A stretch of 64,000 nucleotides of DNA, taken from Treponema sp. (GTDB lineage: Bacteria; Spirochaetota; Spirochaetia; Treponematales; Treponemataceae). The notes beneath the pieces are model-generated. The model was given only the letters and a program-made list of their open reading frames with translations. It was not told where the DNA came from and searched no databases. Below, piece after piece: positions 42,677 through 52,144 of this stretch. The stretch's first letter is position 1. Every line of letters begins with the position of its first letter. A program made the translations under genes and the position numbers. The stretch is from positions 1 to 64,000 of the forward strand of contig JAEEYO010000072.1 in the NCBI GenBank assembly GCA_016288205.1, written 5' to 3'.

Positions 42677-44734
42677 ATGACTTATGAATTTTTAAGGGCC
42701 GCTTGTGCTTCTCCAGACCTTAGGGTGGCGGACTGCAAGTTTAATGCTGATGAAATTATCAAGACCGTAAAAGATGCCGACGCGATGGGTGTGCGTGTTC
42801 TTGCGCTTCCAGAGCTGTGCATTACGGGATATACATGCTCCGATCTTTTTTTACAGACGACGCTTCTTGACTCCGCGAAATCCGCATTGCTTAGGATTGC
42901 AAACGAGACCAAGGATTGCGGCGTTCTTTTTTCCGTGGGACTTCCTCTTTTGGTACAGGGCAGCCTTTTCAACTGTGCGGCACTTGTCTTTAGCGGTAAC
43001 ATTCTTGCCGTAATTCCCAAAATGAACATTCCGAACTACGCTGAGTTTTATGAGATGCGTCATTTTTCCCCCGCCTCGTCAAAATGCCAGGGAGAAATTT
43101 CGCTCGGTGAAAAATTCGACTCAGTGCCATTCGGAACCGACATCTTAATAGAAGACAAAAACAGCTCTGAAATCAAAATTGCAGTTGAAATCTGCGAGGA
43201 CTTATGGGTGCCTCTCTCCCCTTCAACCAGAGCAGCATTGAGTTCCGCCACGCTGATTTTGAATCCGAGCGCGAGCAACGAGACCGTCGGAAAGGCAGAG
43301 TACAGAAGACTTTTGGTTCAGGGACAGTCCTCCAAATCCATCTGCGCCTATCTTTATGCGGACGCGGGACACGACGAAAGCTCCACCGACATGATTTTCT
43401 CAGGACACAACATAATCGCACTGAACGGAAATGTGTGCGCGGAGTCTGCCCTTTTTGATGAGTGCGGAAAAATCCTCGTCACAGATTTAGACATGGGACG
43501 CATTGAGCAGGACCGCCTCAGGATAAAATCTTTCAGAAACAATGCCGACACAATGCTTTCCGATCCCTACGGTGATTTCAGGATAATCACGATTTCTTTG
43601 AAGGACAACGGATTTGCTCTCGGTAAATCTGATGAGCAGGGATCAATCGGTTTCGTGGCAAAAAAGTCAAGCGGAGGAAAATCTGAGTGCAAGCTTCTCG
43701 CAAAAATCCCGGAGCATCCATTCGTGCCGGCGGACAAGGAAAAACGCGGACAACGGTGCAAGGGCATAATCGAAATGCAGGCCGAGGGACTTGCGAAACG
43801 TCTCAGACATACTGGAATTAAAAATGCGGTGCTCGGTCTGAGCGGAGGTCTTGACTCCACACTTGCTCTTTTGGTGACTGTGCGTGCGTTCGACAAATGC
43901 GGTCTTGACAGAAAAAATATCCTTTGCGCCACAATGCCTTGCTTCGGCACTACGGACAGAACCTACAACAATGCGTGCAATCTTGCGAAGGAAACTGGTG
44001 CCACGCTCAAAGAGATTGACATAAAGGAAGCTGTTCTCGTTCATTTCAAGGATATCGGGCAGGACAAGGACAAGCATGATGTGACCTACGAAAACTGTCA
44101 GGCACGTGAGCGAACCCAGGTGCTGATGGACCTCGCGAATCAGAACGGAGGACTTGTAATCGGCACAGGAGATTTGAGTGAGCTTGCCCTCGGATGGTGC
44201 ACTTACAACGGCGACCACATGAGCATGTACGGCGTGAACGCATCCATTCCGAAAACTCTCGTGCGTCATCTTGTCGCTTGGTTCAAGGACGAGGCCGGAA
44301 CAAAAGGACAGAAGGGTCTTGAAAACACACTCGCAGATATCCTCGACACACCAGTAAGCCCGGAGCTTCTTCCTCCCGACGGAAAAAACATCAGCCAGAA
44401 AACGGAAGATTTGGTGGGTCCCTACGAGCTGCATGATTTCTTCATCTACTACATGCTCCGCTGGGGATACTCTCCCAAAAAGATTTTCTTCCTTGCGTCC
44501 AAGGCTTTTGAAAACAGAACAGAATATCCGAAAGAAGAGATTCTGAAATGGCTCAGAAAATTCTACACAAGGTTCTTCCGCCAGCAGTTCAAGAGAAGCT
44601 GTATGCCGGACGGTGCGAAAGTCGGTTCAGTAAGTCTTTCACCACGCGGGGACTGGAGAATGCCGAGCGACGCAAGCGAAGCAATCTGGATTTCAGAGCT
44701 GGATGAGATTTCTGAGTCTCTCGGAGTAAAGTGA
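42677..44734 (+). CDS. nadE: Glutamine-dependent NAD+ synthetase
   Basis: 685 residues. It converts deamido-NAD to NAD with ammonia from glutamine. The N-terminal nitrilase-type glutaminase (about 1-280) has LPELCITGYTC (Glu), an NYAEFYEMRHF block and EICEDLW with the catalytic Cys. The C-terminal NAD synthase has the PP-loop GLSGGLDSTLALL and a GTGDLSELALGWCTY block. This is the long two-domain form. The start at 42677 follows the -10 by 6 nt, so the mRNA should be leaderless. The stop overlaps the rlmJ ATG (TGATG). Confidence 0.95.
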   Translation: MTYEFLRAACASPDLRVADCKFNADEIIKTVKDADAMGVRVLALPELCITGYTCSDLFLQTTLLDSAKSALLRIANETKDCGVLFSVGLPLLVQGSLFNCAALVFSGNILAVIPKMNIPNYAEFYEMRHFSPASSKCQGEISLGEKFDSVPFGTDILIEDKNSSEIKIAVEICEDLWVPLSPSTRAALSSATLILNPSASNETVGKAEYRRLLVQGQSSKSICAYLYADAGHDESSTDMIFSGHNIIALNGNVCAESALFDECGKILVTDLDMGRIEQDRLRIKSFRNNADTMLSDPYGDFRIITISLKDNGFALGKSDEQGSIGFVAKKSSGGKSECKLLAKIPEHPFVPADKEKRGQRCKGIIEMQAEGLAKRLRHTGIKNAVLGLSGGLDSTLALLVTVRAFDKCGLDRKNILCATMPCFGTTDRTYNNACNLAKETGATLKEIDIKEAVLVHFKDIGQDKDKHDVTYENCQARERTQVLMDLANQNGGLVIGTGDLSELALGWCTYNGDHMSMYGVNASIPKTLVRHLVAWFKDEAGTKGQKGLENTLADILDTPVSPELLPPDGKNISQKTEDLVGPYELHDFFIYYMLRWGYSPKKIFFLASKAFENRTEYPKEEILKWLRKFYTRFFRQQFKRSCMPDGAKVGSVSLSPRGDWRMPSDASEAIWISELDEISESLGVK

Positions 44735-45618
44735 TGTTTTCCTACCAGCACGAATATCATGCGGGAAACCATGCGGACGTACTCAAGCACATTTGTCTCA
44801 CGCTGATTTTGGACGGTCTTACAAAAAAAGACAAGCCCTTTACGCTGATTGATTCCCACGCGGGAGCCGGCAGATTTTCCCTTGATGATGAAAGACTCTT
44901 GAAAACAGGTGAGGCAACAGGAGGAATTCTTTCGCTCGTGCAATATGCTGAGAAGAACGGATTTCCTCCGTCGGTGGCGCGCTATCTTGAGGTGGAAAAA
45001 AAATATCTTGAAAAGGGACTCTATGCAGGAAGCCCTGAACTGGAGCGATTTTTTCTAAGAAACGGTGACTCACTTCATCTGATTGAAAAACATCCGCAGG
45101 CTCTTTCATCGCTAAAGGTAAACGCGGAAAAAAATCTTCTTACCGACGGCGGTGAAAAAAAATGCGGGGGAAAATGTTTCATCCATGACGAGGATTCATA
45201 CACGGCCCTTAACGCTCTGGTTCCTCCCCAGATTAAACGCGGTCTTGTTTTGTGCGACCCAAGTTTTGAGGAAAGGTCAGACTACACGAAGGTGACGGCC
45301 GCATTGAAGAACGTGAGAAAAAAATGGAACACAGCCGTAATCGCACTCTGGTACCCTATCCTTGAGCGAAAGAAAAATGAGACGGCACAAATGCTTGCTG
45401 AGCTTGAGGATTTCGGAAAGCTTGGTGTAAATCCGTGTGAAAGCATAAAGTGCGAGTTTCATCTTTTTGATTCTGAAAACATACCGGAAGAAATGAAAAA
45501 AGAGGACGGCTCACACATGACTGGAAGCGGAATGTTCATTATGAATCCGCCGTGGCAGCTCAAGGAAAAGATGGAAGAAGCAATCCACTACCTTGAGACA
45601 GCGCTAAAAAACAAGTGA
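44734..45618 (+). CDS. rlmJ: 23S rRNA (adenine-N6) methyltransferase RlmJ
   Basis: 294 residues. It methylates A2030 of 23S rRNA in E. coli. The family opening MFSYQHEYHAGNHADVLKH, the SAM-binding IDSHAGAGRFSL and the C-terminal MNPPWQL are all present. The catalytic motif IV, normally DPPY, reads DPSF (CDPSFEERSDY). The ATG at 44734 is chosen over the GTG at 44731 since GGAG is 7 nt upstream of it. Coupled to nadE by a one-base overlap. Confidence 0.9.
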   Translation: MFSYQHEYHAGNHADVLKHICLTLILDGLTKKDKPFTLIDSHAGAGRFSLDDERLLKTGEATGGILSLVQYAEKNGFPPSVARYLEVEKKYLEKGLYAGSPELERFFLRNGDSLHLIEKHPQALSSLKVNAEKNLLTDGGEKKCGGKCFIHDEDSYTALNALVPPQIKRGLVLCDPSFEERSDYTKVTAALKNVRKKWNTAVIALWYPILERKKNETAQMLAELEDFGKLGVNPCESIKCEFHLFDSENIPEEMKKEDGSHMTGSGMFIMNPPWQLKEKMEEAIHYLETALKNK

Positions 45619-45622
45619 TTTC

Positions 45623-46096
45623 CTAAAACCAGATTCTTATTCCACCGCCCAAGGGAACATGGAAAGCGAACTTACTTCCACCGAAGTTTGTATATCCAAG
45701 TTCCGCCGCCGTCTGCAAATAAATTTCCAGTTCATCGATTACAAAAACATTCAGACCGAGCACAAGCCGTGACGCAATGTAAAAGGAAATGTCACCGTCG
45801 GAATTGTAGACAGTGCCGGTGATTCCGGGCCCCAAATAAAATTTCAGCATGGAAAAAAGCTTTGGATTCGCGAGCCAATAATCCACGTCAAGGCCAATGC
45901 CGTAAAAATCTTTTGCGAAATCAAAATCAACACCGAACACAAGAGGAGTCTTTGAAGATTTGAAAGTCGCCTCCACGCTTGTGAATCCGCTCATATTTCC
46001 AAATGTATATTCCCCCTGCACGCCGACTCCTACCTTTGCAAATGCCGAAGCGACGCAGAGTGTCAAAACCAAAAACAATACAGAAAACTTTTTCAT
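45623..46096 (-). CDS. Small outer-membrane beta-barrel-like protein
   Basis: 157 residues from the ATG at 46096 (GAGGT upstream). A clear signal peptide (FSVLFLVLTLCVASAFA) leads into alternating hydrophobic/polar strands (VGVGVQGEYTFGN, FGVDFDFAKDFYGIGLDVDYW) and a C-terminal aromatic (GGGIRIWF), the signature of BamA-inserted barrels. About eight strands would fit. Function unknown; possibly a small porin-like or adhesin-like protein. Convergent with rlmJ, 4 nt apart. Confidence 0.7.
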   Translation of the reverse strand: MKKFSVLFLVLTLCVASAFAKVGVGVQGEYTFGNMSGFTSVEATFKSSKTPLVFGVDFDFAKDFYGIGLDVDYWLANPKLFSMLKFYLGPGITGTVYNSDGDISFYIASRLVLGLNVFVIDELEIYLQTAAELGYTNFGGSKFAFHVPLGGGIRIWF

Positions 46097-46164
46097 GTTT
46101 AACCTCACTTCCAATTTATCAGAAAAAGGAAGCAATGTCCATAGGTACGGAACAAACGACCTTC

Positions 46165-46193
46165 TTGCGTAAGATTTGCATTTTATGTAAAAT
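46165..46193 (+). promoter_or_regulatory. Promoter of the GADGPTS membrane protein
   Basis: -35 TTGCGT (46165-46170), 17-nt spacer, -10 TAAAAT (46188-46193), 29 nt before the ATG at 46223. Confidence 0.5.
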
Positions 46194-46222
46194 GGAAATC
46201 AAAAATTAACATGGAGGGAAAA

Positions 46223-46975
46223 ATGTACAATCTTAAACAGGCGGCATCAATCGCAATAATCGGAGGGGCAGACGGTCCCACGAGCATCTATGTGGCCAAC
46301 GGCACCCTTCTTACATGTATTCTTCTGTACATCGCTGTACCTGCCATTTTGTTTGCCCTCGCCATTTTTTTCCTTGTCCGAAGCATAAAGAAAAAGCAGA
46401 AAGCAAGGACAATCATCTTTGCAATTTTAAGCGGAATATTTTTCCTGACCCCCATATTTTTAATTTTATGCCCGATCATACTTGCTCACAAAGAAGCGGT
46501 GAAGATTGAAAAAGAGTTTTATCAGAATTATCATGCGGACGAACAAAACATTGAGGTCGAAAATGCAGCTGAATCCGACGTTCAAGAAAACTTCGATTAT
46601 TATTTCTCTCCGATTTCAATAAAAGATTTTTCGGAGCTCCACGGAAAATGCATTGAAACCGAATCTGGTTTTGCAGGAGTAAGCTATATATTTCACAACA
46701 AGACTGTTCCACCGGAGGACGGCATCAGCATGACAGTCGACAAATTCACTCACGGAAGCGGACTGCCTGTAATAGGAGCAGAGTATGATTTACCCTGCTC
46801 CATTGAAAATGACACGCTGACAATTTCCAGTAATGAAAAATTTTTTATCAAAGACGGAATCCTGCATTTTCTTTACGACGACAAAGAAGTAAGATTCTGT
46901 TCTAGGCAAAATGGAGATAAAGTCAAAGCGCATTATGATTCCTTTTTAGAATCTTTTTACAATCCAAAAGACTAA
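46223..46975 (+). CDS. Membrane protein with an N-terminal IIGGADGPTSI motif
   Basis: 250 residues from the ATG at 46223, chosen for its GGAGGG 5 nt upstream. Residues about 9-23 read IAIIGGADGPTSIYV, nearly identical to the conserved loop of the beta subunits of sodium-translocating decarboxylases (oxaloacetate, glutaconyl-CoA, methylmalonyl-CoA). The protein is otherwise unrelated: two transmembrane helices (about 32-53 and 66-88) and a 160-residue extracytoplasmic or cytosolic domain with many charged residues. Function unknown. Its stop overlaps the clpB stop. Confidence 0.65.
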   Translation: MYNLKQAASIAIIGGADGPTSIYVANGTLLTCILLYIAVPAILFALAIFFLVRSIKKKQKARTIIFAILSGIFFLTPIFLILCPIILAHKEAVKIEKEFYQNYHADEQNIEVENAAESDVQENFDYYFSPISIKDFSELHGKCIETESGFAGVSYIFHNKTVPPEDGISMTVDKFTHGSGLPVIGAEYDLPCSIENDTLTISSNEKFFIKDGILHFLYDDKEVRFCSRQNGDKVKAHYDSFLESFYNPKD

Positions 46976-46989
46976 CTCTCCTTTTTGGA
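46963..46989. terminator. Shared hairpin in the overlapping 3' ends
   Basis: TCCAAAAG (46963-46970) pairs with CTTTTTGGA (46981-46989). It lies across the two convergent stop codons, so it is coding on both strands and could terminate both. Confidence 0.45.
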
Positions 46990-49566
46990 AAACACCAGTC
47001 CTCCGTCCCCTGCATCCACAGTGATTGTCTGTCCGTCAGAAATATCTCCTGAAAGCAGCTTCATTGAAAGCGGATTCTCAAGATAAATCTGGATGGCTCG
47101 TTTTACAGGACGTGCACCGAATGTGGGCTCGTAACCGGAGTCCGCAATGAAGTCCAATGCCGCGTCGGTAAAATCAAGATGAATCCTGCGGTCCTCAAGC
47201 CGGGATGCGACACGCTCAAGCTGAATGTTGACGATTCCCTTGATGTGTTCCTTTGAAAGCCGGTTGAACATCACAATCTCATCAATGCGGTTCAGGAACT
47301 CAGGACGGAACGTCTTTTTCAAGAGCATGTCAATCTGAGCCTTGACTTCCTCGGTCTTTGAATTGTCGGCTGCCTCAAGAATCAAGTCGGAGCCAAGGTT
47401 GCTCGTCATAATGATGATTGTGTTCTTAAAATCAACCACGCGTCCCTGCCCGTCAGTCAAGCGACCGTCATCAAGAACCTGAAGCAGCACATTGAACACA
47501 TCCGGGTGAGCCTTTTCCACCTCATCAAAGAGAATCACGGAATACGGACGGCGACGGACTGCCTCTGTGAGCTGACCACCCTCGTCATAACCGACATATC
47601 CCGGAGGCGCACCGATGAGCCTTGTAACGGAGAACTTTTCCATATACTCGCTCATGTCAATGCGGGTAAGAGATTTCTCGTCGTTGAAGAGGAAATCCGC
47701 GAGAGTCTTTGCAAGCTCAGTCTTACCGACACCTGTGGGACCAATGAACATAAAGGAACCCAAGGGTCGGTTCGGATCATTCAGCCCTGCCCTGTTTCTT
47801 CGGATTGCGTCGCTCACGGCATTTACGGCAATCTCCTGACCGATGACCCTTTTGTGAAGGACGGACTCCAGCTGGAGGTACTTCTGTTTTTCGCTGGTCA
47901 TCATTTTTGTAACAGGGATTCCTGTCCACGCGCTGACCACACGGGCAATGTCTTCCTCGGTCACTTCCTTGCGCAAGAGACTCTTTCTTTCCTCGGAGAT
48001 TTCCTGTCCCACGTTTGCGACGGCATTCGTGAGTTTTTTCTCAAGCTCAGGAATTACAGAATACTTAAGCTCGGCGGCCTTTTCCAGATTTCCTTCCCTC
48101 GTGTATTTTTCCTGATCGAAGCGTGCCTTTTCCAAATCTTCCTTAAGGCGGCGGTCTCCCTCAATGGCCTGCTTTTCATTCTGCCACTGAAGCTTCATCA
48201 CATCACGCTTTTGGGTGATTTCGGCAAGATCCTTTTCCAGTTTTTCAAGACGCTCCTTGCTCGCCTCGTCATCCTCTTTTGAAAGGGACTGCTTTTCAAT
48301 GGCCATCTGCAAAATCTTCCGCTCAAGCTGATCCAGCTCCAAGGGCTGACTCTCAATCTCCATCTTAAGACGGCTTGCGGCCTCATCCACCAGATCAATC
48401 GCTTTGTCAGGAAGGAACCGGTTGGTGATGTAACGGTTGCTCAAAGTCGCAGCCTCAACCAAAGCCTCGTCGTTGATTTTCACGCCATGATGAATTTCAT
48501 ATTTTTCACGGAGTCCACGGAGAATCGCAATTGTGTCTTCCACGGTAGGCTCGGCACAGAACACCTGCTGGAACCTTCGCTCAAGTGCGGCATCCTTTTC
48601 TATATACTTGCGGTATTCGTTCAGGGTTGTGGCTCCAATAACACGGAGGTCTCCCCTTGCAAGAGCCGGCTTCAAAAGATTGGACGCATCCATGCTTCCT
48701 TCCGACGCACCCGCTCCCACGATGGTATGAAGCTCATCAATGAAAAGAATAATATGTCCGTCAGATTTTGCAACCTCGGTAATTACGCCTTTAAGACGCT
48801 CCTCAAACTCACCACGGAATTTCGCGCCCGCAACGAGCTGTCCCAAATCAAGTGAAAGAAGCCTCTTGTCCTTAAGGCTGTCGGGAACATCCCCGGATGC
48901 AATGCGTCGTGCAAGTCCCTCAACAATGGCTGTCTTACCTACACCGGGTTCTCCAATCAGCACCGGATTATTTTTTGTCCTTCGGCTGATTACCTGCATG
49001 ACACGGCGGATTTCCTCATCGCGTCCGATCACCGGATCAATTTTGTCCTGTCTTGCACGTGCGGTCAAATCAATGCAATATTTTTCAAGGGCACGCATTT
49101 TGCTCTCCGGGTCGTTTGAGTCAATCGTTGTATTTCCGCGGACGGATTTAAGGGCCTCCAGGATTTTTTTCTTCTCAAGTCCCATGCGACGTAAAAGTCC
49201 ACCAACGGCACCCTCGGATTCAGTCATGGCAAGGAAAATATGCTCGGTGGAAAGATACATGTCCTTGAGCGCGGCCATCTCCTTTTCAGCCTTGGCAAGA
49301 ACTTTCTGCGCGTCGGATGAAAGGCTCATCTGTGTCAGGCCCTTCACCTGAGGATATGAGTCCAAAAGATTTTCTATTTCCTTGAGAAGAGTTTCCGGCT
49401 GAACACCAACACGCTCTACAAGAGGCGGCACGGTACCGTCCTCCTGCTTCAAAAGCACATAAAGTAAATGCTCACAGCCAATCTCACTGTGGTCACGCTG
49501 CTGTGCGAGAGAATTTGCTTCCTGAAATGCATCCCTGGTTTTTAAAGTCATCTGATCAAAATTCAT
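46972..49566 (-). CDS. clpB: Chaperone ClpB
   Basis: 864 residues from the ATG at 49566 (GGAAGG upstream; the longer frame lacks a site). AAA+ disaggregase that works with DnaK to resolve protein aggregates. N-domain ([18 protein letters not shown]), first ATPase ([27 protein letters not shown]), the middle coiled coil unique to ClpB (about 410-530), and second ATPase ([30 protein letters not shown]). No ClpP-binding loop is seen. A promoter lies at 49637-49665; no CIRCE element is visible. Confidence 0.96.
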   Translation of the reverse strand: MNFDQMTLKTRDAFQEANSLAQQRDHSEIGCEHLLYVLLKQEDGTVPPLVERVGVQPETLLKEIENLLDSYPQVKGLTQMSLSSDAQKVLAKAEKEMAALKDMYLSTEHIFLAMTESEGAVGGLLRRMGLEKKKILEALKSVRGNTTIDSNDPESKMRALEKYCIDLTARARQDKIDPVIGRDEEIRRVMQVISRRTKNNPVLIGEPGVGKTAIVEGLARRIASGDVPDSLKDKRLLSLDLGQLVAGAKFRGEFEERLKGVITEVAKSDGHIILFIDELHTIVGAGASEGSMDASNLLKPALARGDLRVIGATTLNEYRKYIEKDAALERRFQQVFCAEPTVEDTIAILRGLREKYEIHHGVKINDEALVEAATLSNRYITNRFLPDKAIDLVDEAASRLKMEIESQPLELDQLERKILQMAIEKQSLSKEDDEASKERLEKLEKDLAEITQKRDVMKLQWQNEKQAIEGDRRLKEDLEKARFDQEKYTREGNLEKAAELKYSVIPELEKKLTNAVANVGQEISEERKSLLRKEVTEEDIARVVSAWTGIPVTKMMTSEKQKYLQLESVLHKRVIGQEIAVNAVSDAIRRNRAGLNDPNRPLGSFMFIGPTGVGKTELAKTLADFLFNDEKSLTRIDMSEYMEKFSVTRLIGAPPGYVGYDEGGQLTEAVRRRPYSVILFDEVEKAHPDVFNVLLQVLDDGRLTDGQGRVVDFKNTIIIMTSNLGSDLILEAADNSKTEEVKAQIDMLLKKTFRPEFLNRIDEIVMFNRLSKEHIKGIVNIQLERVASRLEDRRIHLDFTDAALDFIADSGYEPTFGARPVKRAIQIYLENPLSMKLLSGDISDGQTITVDAGDGGLVFSKKES

Positions 49567-49636
49567 GAAACTGCCTTCCCGTATCAAAAATTTGGGCAAT
49601 CGGATTTCAAGCGATCTCCGAATCCCCATGCTTTTA

Positions 49637-49665
49637 AAAATACGAAAAAATCATAAATTCGTCAA
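49637..49665 (-). promoter_or_regulatory. clpB promoter
   Basis: Minus strand: -35 TTGACG (49665-49660), 17-nt spacer, -10 TATTTT (49642-49637), 70 nt before the ATG. The leader contains a GGATT/AATCC hairpin. Confidence 0.45.
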
Positions 49666-49691
49666 ATTTTTTTATCCCAGAAAATTAATTC

Positions 49692-51074
49692 TTAGTTCGC
49701 AACTTTTCCCAGAGGTGCAATTTCCTTCTTATAAGAGACAATCATAAACGAGGACGCAATTGTGACGGCAACAATCTCCGCAATCGGGAATGCCCACCAC
49801 ACGTTGTCCACGCTGCCGGTAAGAGACAGGAGGAAAGCCGCGGGAAGCAGCACGATAATCTGCCTTATGAAAGATGTAATCATGCTGTAGACACCCTTGC
49901 CCAAAGCCTGAAACACCGAAAGGAAGATGATAGAAAATGCCGCGGGAATAAAATGCAGCCCGATAATTCTCAAAGCCTTCGTACCGATCGCAAGCATGGT
50001 CTCGGAAGCCTCAAAGATTGAAAGAAGCGGGCCCGGAATAATCTCAAACAGAGCCATTCCAACCATCAGGAACGCAAGGGCGATTACAAGTCCCAGCTTG
50101 ATTGTGCCGGTAATGCGTTTTTTGTTCCTTGCCCCATAGTTATAGGCAACAATCGGGACCAAAGCATTGTTCATACCGAACACGGGCATGAAGATGATGC
50201 TCTGGAGCTTGAAGTACACGCCGAACACAGCAACCGCAGTATCCGTAAATGAGCCGAGGATTTTGTTCATCAGATAGGTCATCACAGAACCGACGGAAGC
50301 AAGCAGGATGGAAGGAACACCGACCCTGTAAATCTGCCCGATAACACGGATGCTCGGACGGAATTTCCTGAGTGAGAAATTGATTTCCTTGTTCTTGAAA
50401 ATGTTGAAAAGGAAAGCGAGCGTGAGAGTCACAAACTGTCCGATTACAGTCGCAATGGCAGCTCCCTCAATTTTCATCTCTGGAAAACCGATGAGACCAA
50501 AAATCAGTATGGGATCCAAAATGATGTTCGTAATGGCACCTGCAAGCTGGGCGACCATGGAAAGCACGGTTTTTCCCGTTGACTGCAAAAGGCGCTCGAA
50601 GGTAAGACCTCCAAAAATACCAAAGGAAAAAATCAGGACGATTCTGGTATATTTTACGCCGTAGTCGATTATCTCAAGGTTATCGGACTGGCTCTTAAAA
50701 TACGCCTCGGGAATCGTAAATCCCAAAATCATAAACGCGATTGTCGTGAGCAAAGTAAGGAAGATGCCGTTAAGCGCGGATTTATTCACTTCCTCAAAAT
50801 TTTTCTGACCGAGCCTCATGGAAAGCAAAGCGTTAATACCAACTCCGGTTCCGGTCGCAAAAGCAATCATCAGGTTCTGGATGGGAAAGGCATGGGAAAC
50901 GGCCGTCAGCGCATTCTCACTGATTTTAGCCACAAAATAACTGTCCACCACATTGTAAAAGGCCTGGACCATCATTGAAATCATCATTGGAACTGCCATT
51001 GAAATAAGGAGTTTTCCTACGGGCATGGTTCCCATCTTGTTTTCTTTAATATTTGTTTTATCTGATTCGTTCAT
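49692..51074 (-). CDS. MATE-family efflux transporter
   Basis: 460 residues with about 12 hydrophobic segments in two halves. Na+- or H+-driven export of drugs or metabolites. It opens MGTMPVGKLLISMAVPMMISMMVQAFYNVVDSYFVAK, the typical first helix of the NorM/DinF superfamily (quoted in short blocks: VPMMISMMVQAFYNVVDS). Substrate cannot be told. The candidate -10 lies 6 nt before the ATG, implying a leaderless mRNA. Divergent from the O-acyltransfer operon. Confidence 0.88.
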   Translation of the reverse strand: MNESDKTNIKENKMGTMPVGKLLISMAVPMMISMMVQAFYNVVDSYFVAKISENALTAVSHAFPIQNLMIAFATGTGVGINALLSMRLGQKNFEEVNKSALNGIFLTLLTTIAFMILGFTIPEAYFKSQSDNLEIIDYGVKYTRIVLIFSFGIFGGLTFERLLQSTGKTVLSMVAQLAGAITNIILDPILIFGLIGFPEMKIEGAAIATVIGQFVTLTLAFLFNIFKNKEINFSLRKFRPSIRVIGQIYRVGVPSILLASVGSVMTYLMNKILGSFTDTAVAVFGVYFKLQSIIFMPVFGMNNALVPIVAYNYGARNKKRITGTIKLGLVIALAFLMVGMALFEIIPGPLLSIFEASETMLAIGTKALRIIGLHFIPAAFSIIFLSVFQALGKGVYSMITSFIRQIIVLLPAAFLLSLTGSVDNVWWAFPIAEIVAVTIASSFMIVSYKKEIAPLGKVAN

Positions 51075-51080
51075 ACAAAG

Positions 51081-51109
51081 AATGTACTATAAAATAAAAA
51101 TAAAGTCAA
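51081..51109 (-). promoter_or_regulatory. MATE promoter, leaderless type
   Basis: Minus strand: -35 TTGACT (51109-51104), 17-nt spacer, weak -10 TACATT (51086-51081), 6 nt before the ATG at 51074. No ribosome site. Confidence 0.45.
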
Positions 51110-51167
51110 AGGGAGCCGGAAATCGAAATTTAAGATTTGACAGTTTGGAGTTTATAGAGTTCAGTAC

Positions 51168-51196
51168 TTGAATTTAAAGCATAAATTTGATACTAT
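51168..51196 (+). promoter_or_regulatory. Promoter of the O-acyltransfer operon
   Basis: -35 TTGAAT (51168-51173), 17-nt spacer, -10 TACTAT (51191-51196), 47 nt before the ATG at 51244. Confidence 0.55.
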
Positions 51197-51243
51197 AAGG
51201 AGATTTATTCTGGGATGGGGAAACTGGAGTTTAGAACAAAACA

Positions 51244-52143
51244 ATGAAAAAAAATATATCGCTGCCGACTGCGGTGCTTGGACTTTTGTTCCTGACAGCT
51301 TTCGTCCTTACATCATGCAGCAACAGCACACAAACAGGCTTATCAAAACGAAACTCAAAGGTGATGGACGCAGGATTGGAGTCCATGCCAGAAATACTTG
51401 ACGTGAAGGCTCCGGATCCCAGTTTTGAGGAAGAGCCCTTAAAAGAACTGAGCGAATTTGACCCGCTTGATTTTTTCAAGGATGCCGTTTACTGCGGAGA
51501 CTCCTGCATGAGCCATTACCACTGGAGAGGAAATTCCTACGTGCATCCCGAAATCTTTGGGGAGCATAATGCGGCTGTGTGGCTTGCCAACGGAAGCTAC
51601 GGAGTCCAGTATGCGAACAGGGACGTGAGCCTGCTTTCAAAGACGGAAAAGACTTATTGCCCGAAGTACAAGGGTGCAATCTGCAATCTATGGGACGCAA
51701 TCCCTGCGCTGAATAAAAATCGCGTGTTCATGTTTTTCGGACTCAATGACATCGGCCCCACCGGAGTGGACAAATTCATTTCAAATTACATTGAGGTGAT
51801 TGGAAAAATCAAGGAAGCTGTTCCCGACGCAAAGTTTTACATCCTGAGCATCACGCCAATCCGCGAGGACATGCAGGTTCCCGGAAAACTCTGCACCGAA
51901 AACATATTGAAGGCAAACGAGCGGCTTGTCCAGATGTGCGACGAAAACGGATGGGTATTTGTGGACGTCGCCTCAAAACTCAGAAATGCAAACGGACACA
52001 TGCTTCTTAAGCTGGAAGACGGCACGCAGATTTCCGACGGAACAAATGTGCATCTTATGAAAGCAGCATACAAATTCTGGGATGAAGCCCTGGAAAAAAC
52101 AGCGAGAGAAGAACTCAGAAGAGAATATTACGAGGAGTATTAA
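51244..52143 (+). CDS. SGNH/GDSL-type hydrolase lipoprotein
   Basis: 299 residues. Lipoprotein signal (LGLLFLTAFVLTSC). SGNH blocks are visible: GDSCMSHY (Ser nucleophile in block I), FFGLNDIG (block III Gly-Asn) and SDGTNVHL (Asp-x-x-His, block V). Such esterases add or remove O-acyl groups on extracytoplasmic glycans. First gene of a run with a DUF4358 lipoprotein, an MBOAT and a DHHW protein, which fits surface-glycan O-acetylation. Ribosome site is distant (GGAG about 14 nt away). Confidence 0.82.
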   Translation: MKKNISLPTAVLGLLFLTAFVLTSCSNSTQTGLSKRNSKVMDAGLESMPEILDVKAPDPSFEEEPLKELSEFDPLDFFKDAVYCGDSCMSHYHWRGNSYVHPEIFGEHNAAVWLANGSYGVQYANRDVSLLSKTEKTYCPKYKGAICNLWDAIPALNKNRVFMFFGLNDIGPTGVDKFISNYIEVIGKIKEAVPDAKFYILSITPIREDMQVPGKLCTENILKANERLVQMCDENGWVFVDVASKLRNANGHMLLKLEDGTQISDGTNVHLMKAAYKFWDEALEKTAREELRREYYEEY

Positions 52144-52144
52144 A

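Noticed and set aside
49567-49691. CIRCE/HrcA operator ahead of clpB.
   Set aside because: No TTAGCACTC/GAGTGCTAA inverted repeat is present.
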